In this document: piece after piece, positions 56,101-64,000 of the stretch | Position numbering within the stretch: the stretch's first letter is position 1 | Layout of the letters: each line of letters opens with the position of its first letter | From: Alphaproteobacteria bacterium 33-17 | Lineage (GTDB): Bacteria; Pseudomonadota; Alphaproteobacteria; Rickettsiales; 33-17 | DNA length: 64,000 bases | Direction: 5' to 3' | NCBI GenBank assembly: GCA_001897445.1 | Contig: MKSX01000014.1 | Location: forward strand, 1 to 64,000 | Translations under genes and position numbers: made by a program | The notes under the pieces: model-generated | What the model saw: the letters and a program-made list of their open reading frames with translations, nothing else | Told to the model about the DNA's origin: nothing | Databases searched by the model: none

Positions 56101-56540
56101 ATTATAACGATCCTGAATTTCAGCTTCAAACTTCGGAGCAAATTGCTGAAATAATGGTAAGAAGGTGGGGTAATAGAAGACCTAACTGGGAGTTTAATCC
56201 TGAAAATCTTATCCAAATTGACAGTATATTTTGTCCTGAGCCAACTTATGTTTATGTTGATGAGTCAAGAATAAAATCAAACGACACTTTAACTGCTTTA
56301 CACGGCGCAGTTGAGAAAGGTTTCTCAAAGCGTGAGTTTGGATCAAATGGAATTAAACTTCTTGATGAAGGTAAAAAAGCAAAAAGAAATCTTCAGGGAC
56401 CTTACGTAAAAATTAAGGGTGATGCTAGACTTTATTCATCTGAACACTACGAATTTGTAGATATTAAAGGGCATACTGTTAGAGTATTTATTGCCGACAG
56501 ATTAGAAAAGGGACTTGGACACACTAAACGCAGTATGTAG
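53142..56540 (+). CDS. large hypothetical protein with coiled coil and distinct C-terminal domain, 1132 aa
   Basis: No known family recognised. Residues 1-840 are mainly helical. A strong coiled coil (about 846-880, RLNREIELEKAKAESIRERI) leads into a highly charged, disordered linker (about 885-965, runs of E, D and K). The last 165 residues form a separate unit with aromatic- and basic-rich sequence (WGNRRPNWEF, GSNGIKLLDEGKKAK, KIKGDARLYSSEHYEF, GHTVRVFIADR) that looks like a compact beta-rich module, perhaps an enzyme or toxin-like domain. No signal peptide or membrane span. Possibly a secreted effector; a CtrA-like box lies upstream. Confidence 0.75.
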   Translation: MMHNDNNGRINNQTNAEMENKAKRINEALLQNFDIKDFSIDKFEKLRNISSAKMTMAINLLVQLTRDIDENHLKSEAYCKSMFMMLQILTASNLNSLCEKDSRLLERIQELNANILKMLPLLKQNTSMIGTPYLHLSITQYYMGFISCFGKDTPENLANFSENVAIELNDQLSNRKETFEAHIISMTNAFNISRMMMGNDDYNAEAVLDDYKKHVLKYVDKHYSPQLYKKCMNIIESLEGCLVKDNIANPDIKFFNELDDEISKNEGRKTHLETKSIEARIFSLANKDQLDEEDMRQFKVIRDKLKKHINSMEFSLENVSKNMQLVVLYTYASSDLSVLTHFKDKLEKELNFRNKPKNIGPKFLNINSINLDAKELEKFINVCDAAIGLLQNKDTPETMQKHTETIVKFTQRYGTIYDLLEFMCFEPPANFKHLQEYIEKNNLSKKFVPVSGIEWFNENLFNIEKFGTMLNFNKYFVHKIKQWERFIDAMSSDKDSYIAETKPSLLEKAASKVTGKKFRILSNDDEKTAFEIFSAKTPKQQDALQQSLEKSDFKKVNDRFYGFGNYGAYRAYEAIMYYRLKYVLLMQTMQYIQRNPVVDDKNKEKPEDKKDSNQNTEKSEVKAEDQNAVLDHKVATPKFLKVYANIDKFKAFMKYDLVPENSTSLITMNMYNCLLFTMGDYGAAANKAEGMLLNLNDLKNKAVNPENQQVDANHLISNCLTFRLHEHIAQFNKLYLRKKAAYKQEALEKFMLALQKEFKQSNANTRQFYFQMDEEFAEQFEEFFKIANKDNIDEHKIVEAIFNFISQSGVYVDRRKYHNIGVIDFSRNRNERLNGSPLLSQDLINRYQIEIERLNREIELEKAKAESIRERIEREKAESNRGPNNNIDPVETVSRGIEPLPEKDEEKDDEKDHRPKNRAKQNDNLSYEDLKASEKANSSKKNKPKKVAKGKIVTTSQLKNKKKHERSSQVRMKVHRNDWMPVSEQYNYNDPEFQLQTSEQIAEIMVRRWGNRRPNWEFNPENLIQIDSIFCPEPTYVYVDESRIKSNDTLTALHGAVEKGFSKREFGSNGIKLLDEGKKAKRNLQGPYVKIKGDARLYSSEHYEFVDIKGHTVRVFIADRLEKGLGHTKRSM

Positions 56541-56548
56541 TTGAAGTA

Positions 56549-56615
56549 AAAGCCCTGGTTTGCATATTTTGCAGCTTAAATCATTAAGCTTAAAAGTGCA
56601 AATCAGGGCTTATTT
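56549..56615. terminator. nested bidirectional terminator between convergent genes
   Basis: Outer stem AAGCCCTG/CAGGGCTT, continued by TTTGCA/TGCAAA, encloses a second perfect hairpin AGCTTAA/TTAAGCT. It lies between the plus-strand 1132-aa gene and the minus-strand 371-aa gene, flanked by TATTTATTT on one side and, in reverse, TTTTACTTC on the other. Confidence 0.75.
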
Positions 56616-56617
56616 AT

Positions 56618-57733
56618 TTAAAATTTCATTTGTATATTTTGTGAACTTTTGCTAGCAAGTAAATCCTCATCTAAAAACCTATATGAGGGATCCTGGTAGT
56701 CTGAGTATGCTGTCTTAATTTCCTGGAAACATTTTTGGTGATCTTCAAATTTTTTCTCATAGTGATCCATTTTAAAGGTAGATCCAAGAAATGATTGTAA
56801 ATAGCAATATGCGTAAGCTGTATAGTATGATAGCCCAGTAAGTTTATTGAGATTGGATGCAACTGTGCCTTTTACGGATTCTATTGCACTATTTATGGGT
56901 TCATTAATCCAGCTTTTGCCAATATCTATAACTTTGTCTTTATATTCTGTTGCCCAGTACATCTTAAATGTTAGAATAGTCCTGGATGATAAAAAGCCCG
57001 GAAGGCAATTTTTTTCAGCTACTGATAATACTATATTTGGTGATGTTTTATCAAATTGTTGCTCTAGTTTGTAATCTAAAACGAAGGTGTGCAAAGATGC
57101 CTCGGCAATCTTAATCTGAATAAAGTTATAAATTTGAGGAAAAAACTTGATTATTGTTTCCACTCTCACAGTATTATTTTTCCTGGTATATCGATCAAAT
57201 TTTTCAGAGCCAAAATATATGTACGACATACAGCACATTGAAAGAAAATTTAAGTTCTGAAATGATACCGTAAGTTCTTCTCTATCTTTACGATCTTTTG
57301 CTTTTAAGGCTTGCTGATAGGAATATAAAGTAGCATTTACTAGCGTGTACAATGAACTTTGTGATTTGCCATTTTCATAAAGCCAGCTATTAATCTTGGA
57401 TATGAACTTATTTTTTTTAGTAATCCCCATGTAGGTTTCAAGTAATATTTCAAATTGTCCGGATAACATGCTTTTTATGGGTACGTCTGGAGATTCTTTA
57501 AGATAATTATTTATATTATCTGGATTTTTATCAAAAGCGCTTTGAAGTTCATAGATAACTTCGCATATAAACTTATCTGCAGAAGGACTAAAGAAAGTTT
57601 TTAAAGTATTAGTAAAGCCAAATAAAGATAATATTTCAAGTGTGTTACTTACATTTTTAAAAAATTTACTGCTCTCAAATGTAGAAACTAATCGTGTCCA
57701 TTTATAAGTAATAATATGTTGCTCTTTTGTCAT
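56618..57733 (-). CDS. hypothetical protein, 371 aa
   Basis: No family recognised. Predominantly helical and soluble-looking, rich in F, Y, K and N, with one moderately hydrophobic stretch (about residues 165-180, NLNFLSMCCMSYIYFG) and a second at about 305-330 (LSYYTAYAYCYLQSFLG). Neither is a convincing membrane span. It starts 132 nt from the divergent ankyrin gene and ends at the shared terminator. It lies in a block of large unknown genes and may be another effector. Confidence 0.7.
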   Translation of the reverse strand: MTKEQHIITYKWTRLVSTFESSKFFKNVSNTLEILSLFGFTNTLKTFFSPSADKFICEVIYELQSAFDKNPDNINNYLKESPDVPIKSMLSGQFEILLETYMGITKKNKFISKINSWLYENGKSQSSLYTLVNATLYSYQQALKAKDRKDREELTVSFQNLNFLSMCCMSYIYFGSEKFDRYTRKNNTVRVETIIKFFPQIYNFIQIKIAEASLHTFVLDYKLEQQFDKTSPNIVLSVAEKNCLPGFLSSRTILTFKMYWATEYKDKVIDIGKSWINEPINSAIESVKGTVASNLNKLTGLSYYTAYAYCYLQSFLGSTFKMDHYEKKFEDHQKCFQEIKTAYSDYQDPSYRFLDEDLLASKSSQNIQMKF

Positions 57734-57865
57734 AAAACCTAATCCAAAAAGTTATCTTAAAGTTGATGTAATCAATTTAATGTAACTTATAATAAAAAAA
57801 TAGACTAAATAAAAAATTCTTTGCAGAATTAGTTAATATGGAAAAATTATTGAAAAGGCTATCTC

Positions 57866-60058
57866 ATGAAAGATCTTCAAAATGCAATTCATTTATCAGA
57901 TTATCAAAGTATTTTAATGTTATTAGAACATGGCGTTGATATCAATGGTGAGGATCCTATAACTAATTATAGACCGCTACATTATGCCATGTCTGTAAAT
58001 AGTCTTGATATGATCAGGTTTTTGCATCGAAACGGCGCAGATTTAAATTTCACTGATAAAGACGGTCATAATCTTTTATTTTTTGCGGGTATGGATAAAA
58101 GTGGTGATATAGTAAAGTATTTACTGGAAAATGGGTTTAATCCTAATCTTGAAGATAAATCTGGCTTTACTCCCCTAACTGTATTGTTAAATGGATCAAA
58201 ATTTGAACATGCGCAACTTTTATTACAACATAAAGCTAACCCAAATGTATTGGTGGAAGGAAGTAGTTTATTAGGATTTCTTGCAGAAGTATCTGGTCAT
58301 GAGCTTGATATTGCTTTGTGTCTTGCGTATGGAGCTAATCCAAATTTAATTGATAATGAAGGTAAAACTCCTCTGGAATACGCAATTCAGGGTAGGCAAA
58401 CTGCAAACGCTGCTTTGTTAATTGTGCGTGGGGCGCAATTTGAGCCTCTTTCAGATTCAAAACGTCTTAAGCTAAAAGAGATGTTAGGGTCAGAAGATAT
58501 AATATATGGTAGTATTGAGTATGCTTTACCTCATATTGAGGTTTTTAACAACAAAATGCTGGAAATTCTTGCTGAGTGCTTTGAAGAAACAACAATTTTG
58601 TTGGATTGGGAATGTCAGTCTAAGGCAACTAACAAACCTTTGTTTCTTACAGTATTTAATAACATTAATGATTTAATTAAAGATTATTCGCGTAATAAAT
58701 GGCATAATCTGCACAGTAATTATTATAAAAATCTTTTTAAAACAGCTGTGTTAAATTCAGACATTGAAACCTTGCAGACTTTATTACCAAATGCTCATGA
58801 AATGTTTTTCGAAGACAATAAGTCTCTTTTACATGTAGCTGCTAAGTCTGGTAATGCCCATGTAGTTAGTTTGATACTTGAATATGATAATAATGTAAAT
58901 TGTAAGGATATATTTGAAAGAACACCATTATTTGACGCTATAGAAAGCGGAAACTTAGACGTGGTAAGAGTATTGGTGAATATTGGCAGAGCATGTGTAA
59001 ATGAAGTTGATAACCTGGGATTAATGCCACTGCATGTTGCCTCCAAAACAAATAATAGAAAAATATTAGAATTTTTGATCGAAAGTGGTGCTTATATTGA
59101 CATATCTAGGAATATGTTGTCTCCGATAGCATATGCAGCTTCCATAGGTAATTTGGCTAACGTAGAAATGCTCTTAGAGCGCAAAGCTTATATTGATACC
59201 GACAGCACATTGTCTCCTCTATATCAAGCGGTTTTATATAACCACAATGATATAGTAAAATTATTATTGAAAAGAAAATGTAGTGCAAATATCACAAATG
59301 AAGAAGGAAATACTTTGCTTCATATTGCTGTATTAAATTCAAATATTGATATAGTTAGTGAATTAATAACAAGTGGTGCATATTTAAACACCAGAAATAA
59401 CCTGGGGCAAACTCCTTTGCATCTTGCTTGTAATCAATCTCAAGCCCCAATAATTTTAAAGTTAATAAGTAACGGTGCGGATGCTGTTATTTCTGATAAT
59501 TTTCGTAGATTGCCAATTCATTACGCTTGTGAAAATGGTGATATTAGTACTGTAAACATACTAATCAATAGTGGATCTTCCTTTCAGATTCTGGATATTC
59601 ATAATCAAAGTCCGCTTAATATTGCAATAAGAGCAAATAATTTGTATTTATCTTCCCTGCTAATTGCATATGGAGCATATATCACTTCAGATCTGGAAGA
59701 ATTAACTGATGAATACAATATTAAAAAAATACTTAAGTCAGATCATCCGCAGCATGAAGCTTATCTAATGATCAAATATTTTATAGCAAATTATAATGCA
59801 GATATTATTTACTATAACTACGATAGATATTTTGGTTATAATAAAAGTTATGTAAATGAAAAGAAACAAACAATTAGTAATGATTGGAGAGGAACAGAGT
59901 TAAGATCATCAAGTTTTGTAAATTCGGTTTTTTATACAGATGAAAATCTAAGAAAATGTTTTATTATAATTAATAAATATTCAGATGAAATTATGGATAA
60001 CCTTGAAATTGCTTTCAGTAATATATGTTCTTCCAGAAGGACGCTATTAGAGTTATAA
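57866..60058 (+). CDS. ankyrin-repeat protein, 730 aa
   Basis: Two ankyrin blocks are clear: residues about 1-185 (for example YRPLHYAMSVNSLDMIRFLHRNGADLN, in repeats of 33) and about 290-610 (for example TPLHLACNQ, LLHIAVLNSNIDIVSELITSGAYLN), separated by a helical non-repeat stretch. A C-terminal tail of about 110 residues is not ankyrin and has no F-box that I can see. Ankyrin arrays bind partner proteins and are typical of secreted proteins in intracellular alphaproteobacteria. The host target is unknown. The stop overlaps the end of the converging gene by 6 nt. Confidence 0.92.
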   Translation: MKDLQNAIHLSDYQSILMLLEHGVDINGEDPITNYRPLHYAMSVNSLDMIRFLHRNGADLNFTDKDGHNLLFFAGMDKSGDIVKYLLENGFNPNLEDKSGFTPLTVLLNGSKFEHAQLLLQHKANPNVLVEGSSLLGFLAEVSGHELDIALCLAYGANPNLIDNEGKTPLEYAIQGRQTANAALLIVRGAQFEPLSDSKRLKLKEMLGSEDIIYGSIEYALPHIEVFNNKMLEILAECFEETTILLDWECQSKATNKPLFLTVFNNINDLIKDYSRNKWHNLHSNYYKNLFKTAVLNSDIETLQTLLPNAHEMFFEDNKSLLHVAAKSGNAHVVSLILEYDNNVNCKDIFERTPLFDAIESGNLDVVRVLVNIGRACVNEVDNLGLMPLHVASKTNNRKILEFLIESGAYIDISRNMLSPIAYAASIGNLANVEMLLERKAYIDTDSTLSPLYQAVLYNHNDIVKLLLKRKCSANITNEEGNTLLHIAVLNSNIDIVSELITSGAYLNTRNNLGQTPLHLACNQSQAPIILKLISNGADAVISDNFRRLPIHYACENGDISTVNILINSGSSFQILDIHNQSPLNIAIRANNLYLSSLLIAYGAYITSDLEELTDEYNIKKILKSDHPQHEAYLMIKYFIANYNADIIYYNYDRYFGYNKSYVNEKKQTISNDWRGTELRSSSFVNSVFYTDENLRKCFIIINKYSDEIMDNLEIAFSNICSSRRTLLEL

Positions 60059-63000
60059 ACCACCAATTCCAGAGTTACCTTTATCGTTACCTGAGTTATT
60101 TATGGTTCTTGAAACAAATGAGCCGCGGCTTCTAATTTCTGCACCTGTTATTCCTACTACTTCTATTCCTTTTTTGTTTAGCTTAGAAGTATTAAGAACT
60201 TTTAAAACATCAGGACTTAAGATGATATTCTGAATTTTAAGTGACTCTACAAAGTTATTGGCTGCTTTTACACTTGTAAACCTCATAGATCCGTTTAGGA
60301 TTTTCTCCTCAAACTGCTTTGCAATTTCAGTTTTGGAAGTATGAGATGCTAAAACTTTGATATCTTTAGCTGATAGAGTAGGGTATTCAGCCTGGAGTTT
60401 ATTTTTTAAATCTTTATATTCATCTGATTGTAATCTGTATTTAGTACCTTTAAAGGTTGATTTTTCACCAATTAAAACATTATTGAAAACATTTGTAGCA
60501 ATTGTAGCTCGATCAAAATTAATACCATCTAGCTTCATATTTTGCATAGGCTGGCTTATCGACAGATCTGAAAAATCACAGTTTTTGAGCCTTTGTATTG
60601 TACTGATTCTGTGAGGTGAGGTTTTCATAAGTTTTCTTGCGTACTTTTTGAAAACGTCAGCTCCTTCTAATTTTGTTTTAGCACCCTCTGGTATATCTTT
60701 ATTAAGATCTTCGAGTTTTTTATTCATCATGATTGAAAACGCGATTTTTGGTGTAAATATTTTAGCAAAGAAATCTATAATTTTTGCTATAAAATTCATA
60801 ATCATTTTTGCGACTATTCTAGAAAAATGCTGGGTTCTTGAAATATGTAATACTGCGCTTAAAGCTTTTGCTTTGTCAATGTCGCTTACTTCAATTGATT
60901 TGCTGTATTTATCGTAAATACTTTGATAAACGCCTAATATTTTTCCTGCATTAGAAGGATTATCGAGTATTTTAAATACATCATAAGAGTTAATTCCTCT
61001 TTGATTTAAGTAATTAATATCAGACATAAAGCCTGACACTATGCTTCTGGCGTTTTTATTATTTACACAAAGTCTGATTAATTCTTGTGTTGGATTAAGT
61101 TTTTTAGTTTTTGTATCTTTATCAGTTTCATGATTTTGAGATAACTCTTTTAAGAAGTTTTCAGTAAGCTTTAAATACCAGTCTGGTTCGTTTACATTAA
61201 ACTTATATTTTTCTGATATAGAGTTTATTGATTTAAGAATAGGTAGTATTAATGGCTTAATAAACGCAGTTTGTGGGTTTTCTTCAGATAAGTTATATCC
61301 TTTAACTTTGTAAGATATTCTAGGATCTGTAAGAACCATTCTTGTAGTAATAAATGATATGTTTTCAAGAATTCTATTTTGCTCTGGTGAGTTGTTTGTA
61401 TTTTCAATAAGTGCGATTGCAACTTTTGTAAGTTTAGAAATGGTTGCTTGGTTGAGTTCATGTGCTATGTTATCTTTTGTGAACAGGCTGATTAAGTCTT
61501 CTACGTCTTGTTTGAGTTCACCTGTTGCTGTTGTATGAAGCTTAGTTACTATATCTTCCAAAAACGGCACTAAATGTTTTTCAGCTTGTTGAGGTGATAT
61601 TATTGTCAGCATTTTAATCGGTAAATCCATCTCAGCTGCGCTTTTATAGTAATAACCCTGGTTATTCACAAATTCATGTCTTTTAGCTATCATTTTTTTG
61701 AGTGAATTTGAAAATGACTTAACTTCATCAGTTAGAGATTTAGAGTTTATGACCATTCTTGCAACTTGTTCTCCAACTTCAGCTAATTCTTTTCTGGAAT
61801 CTGCTGGCACATGAATCTCAAGGTCGCCAAATATAGGTATGCTGAATAAGCTGTTGCTTGGTGCTGCTTGCTCATTTGTAAGGTTTTCAGCGTTTGTATT
61901 AAACATGTTAGGTAAATTTGAACCTGATAAAATATCTTCATTAATTTCTGGTGTTGTTTTAACTTTAAACATTTTGCTAAGAAGTTTGATAGCATTTACT
62001 TTATAAACTTCTGCACTTGCATTATCATTAGATAAAAATTTCTGTGCAATTGATATCATACGCTCTGCTGTTACTTCCGCATCTACATAGGTAATAATTT
62101 TATTTGGATCGTTAGTTTGCATTGATTTAATTTGTTTAGTAACCAAAAACTTAAATAAATTATTATATTCAGCATTATTTGCGATATCTGCTGCGCCATT
62201 GTGTCTTAAAGTTTCAAATAAGTTGAAAATACCATCTGCTAATCTTTCGTTGTCGCCTGATAAAATATTTTGTAAGGAGCTATCAATTTGCTTAGCAACT
62301 GTCGGAGTCAGTACAAATCTGGTTGCGCAGTCTGCGATAACTTTCCCAAATGTCGAATAAATAGCAGTATGCTGAGGATCATCTTTGGGTATACTAAACA
62401 GGTTCATGTTAGAAAGTTGGAAACCAACAACCTGACCAATGAAATCAGATGATTGAAGTAGAACAGCATTATTATCATTTGAGTTAATCAAGGTTACAAG
62501 ATTAGATACAGAGCTTGCAAATTCCTTAGTTTTATTTGAGCGAAGTATTCCAGGAACTTTATTTACCTGCTCTAAAATTTGTTTAATATTTTCTTCACTT
62601 GCAACTTTACTGGTTACAGCATTTTTAATAATTTTACTAATGTTTTGCTCAACATTCTCATCCGATACTTTAAATAAGGAAATTTCATTACTAAATTGCT
62701 TTTTAAAGATTTCAGCTGCTGCCTCTACTATTTGTTTTGTAATATTTTTATCTGATGCAGCTAATTCTATTCCAGAGGCTGCAATAACTGCTAAATGATT
62801 ATCAAGCGTTTTTTGCTTTATTTTTAATTTTAGACCCAGAGTTTCTACATTTGCTATAGGTTTTGGTTTATCTGCATTTGTAACTACTACATCAAGTTTT
62901 ACTTCTTTTTTCTCAAATGTTCGCGCTTCTAGAACTTTTTCTACTGGTTGTTCTGCTTTTGTTTCTTGTGGTCTTAGAGAGTCAACTTTTTGCCAAAATA

Positions 63001-63964
63001 CTTTATCATCAAATAAAGAGGTTTCAATATTGGCAGTATTAGATTCGGCTATTCTAGGATTTGCCGAAACTTTAAAAAGCTTAGCGACATTTTTAATTAG
63101 CTTTTGTCTTGTTCCAGGAAGTTTGCCATCTTTTACATTTGAGAACATTGAGTACATAATATTATATATGCGCTCGGAAATTTTTTGTGCATCAATTGCT
63201 GTTTTAGCAAAGCCTTCGGTTTTTTGCTGATCTTCTATAACCTTTGTAATTAAATCTTTTATGAAATCCTTGTTGTCTGCAATAACTTTCTGTCCGCCAG
63301 CTTTACTAAAGGTTTCAAATAAATTAACAAGTGACTCCTGAAACTTCTCAGAATTACCTGACATTGCTTTTTCTACAACATCTATTAGTTCTTTCTTGTC
63401 ATTAATATTACTTATTATCCCCAAGCCTGCGTCAGCTATAAGCTTAGCTACACCACTATTTCTTTTAAAATATTCAGGGTTAAGTGATGATTTTCCATTT
63501 TCATTAATGTATTTTGAGACATTAGAACTGCCTAAATTTCTTTTAACACATTCTATTTGAATCATCTGTTCAATAAGTTCTGGATTTTTTGCAACAATCT
63601 CTTTTAATTCAGGGTTATTGTATGCAAAACTTATAAACTCGCTAAAACTATCACCTATAGATTTTGTTTCGTTTTTTTCTAGGGAAGTTAAAAGATGATT
63701 TATAGCTTTAAGCAGAGGAAGCGGGTTTGTTTTTTTCTGAAGATTATCGCTAAAAGCTTCATCGATTACTTTTGATATGTTTTTAGTTAGTTCTTCTTTA
63801 AAAATTGGGTTAAGATTATTTATCTCTGCAATTTCAGTTTCGTAATATTTGGTAATTCCTGTGACAGCAGCACGTTTTAAAGGCTCTTTGTTTAAAGAAA
63901 TTAATGTTTTTGCAGGTTCACCCATTTCAGATAAAATTTCAAATGATACAGGGTTATCAATCAT
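60053..63964 (-). CDS. very large hypothetical protein with internal duplication, 1303 aa
   Basis: No family recognised. The first half is duplicated: residues about 45-310 and 425-680 align (NISKVIDEAF/NISKIIKNAV, KLIADAG/KVIADCA, then MSGNSEKFQESLVNLFET/LSGDNERLADGIFNLFET, AKLFKVSANPRI/SKMFKVKTTPEI). The protein is helical throughout. A hydrophobic, phenylalanine-rich segment near residues 1065-1095 (MNFIAKIIDFFAKIFTPKI) may touch membranes. The C-terminal 200 residues are basic and less repetitive. Probably a structural or secreted protein. The ATG has no obvious ribosome site. Confidence 0.75.
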   Translation of the reverse strand: MIDNPVSFEILSEMGEPAKTLISLNKEPLKRAAVTGITKYYETEIAEINNLNPIFKEELTKNISKVIDEAFSDNLQKKTNPLPLLKAINHLLTSLEKNETKSIGDSFSEFISFAYNNPELKEIVAKNPELIEQMIQIECVKRNLGSSNVSKYINENGKSSLNPEYFKRNSGVAKLIADAGLGIISNINDKKELIDVVEKAMSGNSEKFQESLVNLFETFSKAGGQKVIADNKDFIKDLITKVIEDQQKTEGFAKTAIDAQKISERIYNIMYSMFSNVKDGKLPGTRQKLIKNVAKLFKVSANPRIAESNTANIETSLFDDKVFWQKVDSLRPQETKAEQPVEKVLEARTFEKKEVKLDVVVTNADKPKPIANVETLGLKLKIKQKTLDNHLAVIAASGIELAASDKNITKQIVEAAAEIFKKQFSNEISLFKVSDENVEQNISKIIKNAVTSKVASEENIKQILEQVNKVPGILRSNKTKEFASSVSNLVTLINSNDNNAVLLQSSDFIGQVVGFQLSNMNLFSIPKDDPQHTAIYSTFGKVIADCATRFVLTPTVAKQIDSSLQNILSGDNERLADGIFNLFETLRHNGAADIANNAEYNNLFKFLVTKQIKSMQTNDPNKIITYVDAEVTAERMISIAQKFLSNDNASAEVYKVNAIKLLSKMFKVKTTPEINEDILSGSNLPNMFNTNAENLTNEQAAPSNSLFSIPIFGDLEIHVPADSRKELAEVGEQVARMVINSKSLTDEVKSFSNSLKKMIAKRHEFVNNQGYYYKSAAEMDLPIKMLTIISPQQAEKHLVPFLEDIVTKLHTTATGELKQDVEDLISLFTKDNIAHELNQATISKLTKVAIALIENTNNSPEQNRILENISFITTRMVLTDPRISYKVKGYNLSEENPQTAFIKPLILPILKSINSISEKYKFNVNEPDWYLKLTENFLKELSQNHETDKDTKTKKLNPTQELIRLCVNNKNARSIVSGFMSDINYLNQRGINSYDVFKILDNPSNAGKILGVYQSIYDKYSKSIEVSDIDKAKALSAVLHISRTQHFSRIVAKMIMNFIAKIIDFFAKIFTPKIAFSIMMNKKLEDLNKDIPEGAKTKLEGADVFKKYARKLMKTSPHRISTIQRLKNCDFSDLSISQPMQNMKLDGINFDRATIATNVFNNVLIGEKSTFKGTKYRLQSDEYKDLKNKLQAEYPTLSAKDIKVLASHTSKTEIAKQFEEKILNGSMRFTSVKAANNFVESLKIQNIILSPDVLKVLNTSKLNKKGIEVVGITGAEIRSRGSFVSRTINNSGNDKGNSGIGGL

Positions 63965-64000
63965 AAGCAGGAAAAGACCGCCTAAGTAGTCTTTTTTATA

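Overview
The window is AT-rich, gene-dense DNA that looks like the chromosome of an alphaproteobacterium living inside or closely with a eukaryotic host. Its order suggests Rickettsiales, perhaps a flagellated Midichloriaceae-like lineage, but Holosporales-type symbionts cannot be excluded from sequence alone. The clues are a FliX-type flagellar regulator, CtrA-like TTAA-N7-TTAA boxes, an alphaproteobacterial CheA with a C-terminal receiver, a large (about 1550 aa) NAD-glutamate dehydrogenase, dispersed palindromic repeats (one read as part of an ORF), and many ankyrin, leucine-rich and unrecognised large proteins of the kind such bacteria deliver into host cells.

Layout. 0.16-1.1 kb: tRNA-Asp(GTC) on the minus strand and tRNA-Arg(CCG) on the plus strand, then a patch of dispersed repeats including a miniature element that carries a structured, RNA-like core. 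1.2-6.2 kb: a membrane protein, an MFS transporter and two tandem paralogues of unknown function. 6.3-14.7 kb: a partial division and cell wall (dcw) cluster, mraZ-rsmH-ftsL-ftsI-murE-murF-mraY, with a clear promoter and a four-repeat MraZ operator; it ends in an alpha/beta hydrolase instead of continuing to murD-ftsW-murG. 14.7-24.3 kb: accessory island with an ankyrin-like protein bearing a C-terminal F-box-like motif, an EmrAB-type efflux pair, a YopT/AvrPphB-like (C58) cysteine protease candidate and two tandem leucine-rich-repeat proteins, the first with an F-box-like N-terminus. 24.3-30.3 kb: a minus-strand operon rluD-uvrB-pmbA-msbA. 30.3-31.9 kb: fliX, the second copy of the RNA-bearing miniature element, and a repeat-derived ORF. 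31.9-37.5 kb: a compact chemotaxis operon cheA-cheW-cheY-cheB-cheR, in which the CheB receiver domain has lost its phosphorylation residues. 37.7-42.4 kb: large unknown genes, the first apparently split by a frameshift. 42.5-51.3 kb: a Nudix hydrolase, lepA, mnmE (minus) and NAD-GDH. 51.4-52.3 kb: a decayed gene remnant and otherwise empty sequence. 52.3-64 kb: a SuhB-like protein without catalytic residues, then four large putative host-interaction proteins (1132, 371, 730 and 1303 aa), one of them ankyrin-rich.

Together, conserved housekeeping operons (peptidoglycan, translation, DNA repair, lipid A flipping) alternate with blocks of lineage-specific genes. The likely theme of the accessory blocks is interaction with a eukaryotic host (cysteine protease, F-box-like/LRR and ankyrin proteins) in a bacterium that keeps at least part of a flagellar and chemotaxis programme, probably under CtrA-type control. 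All functional calls come from reading motifs by eye; no database search was possible.
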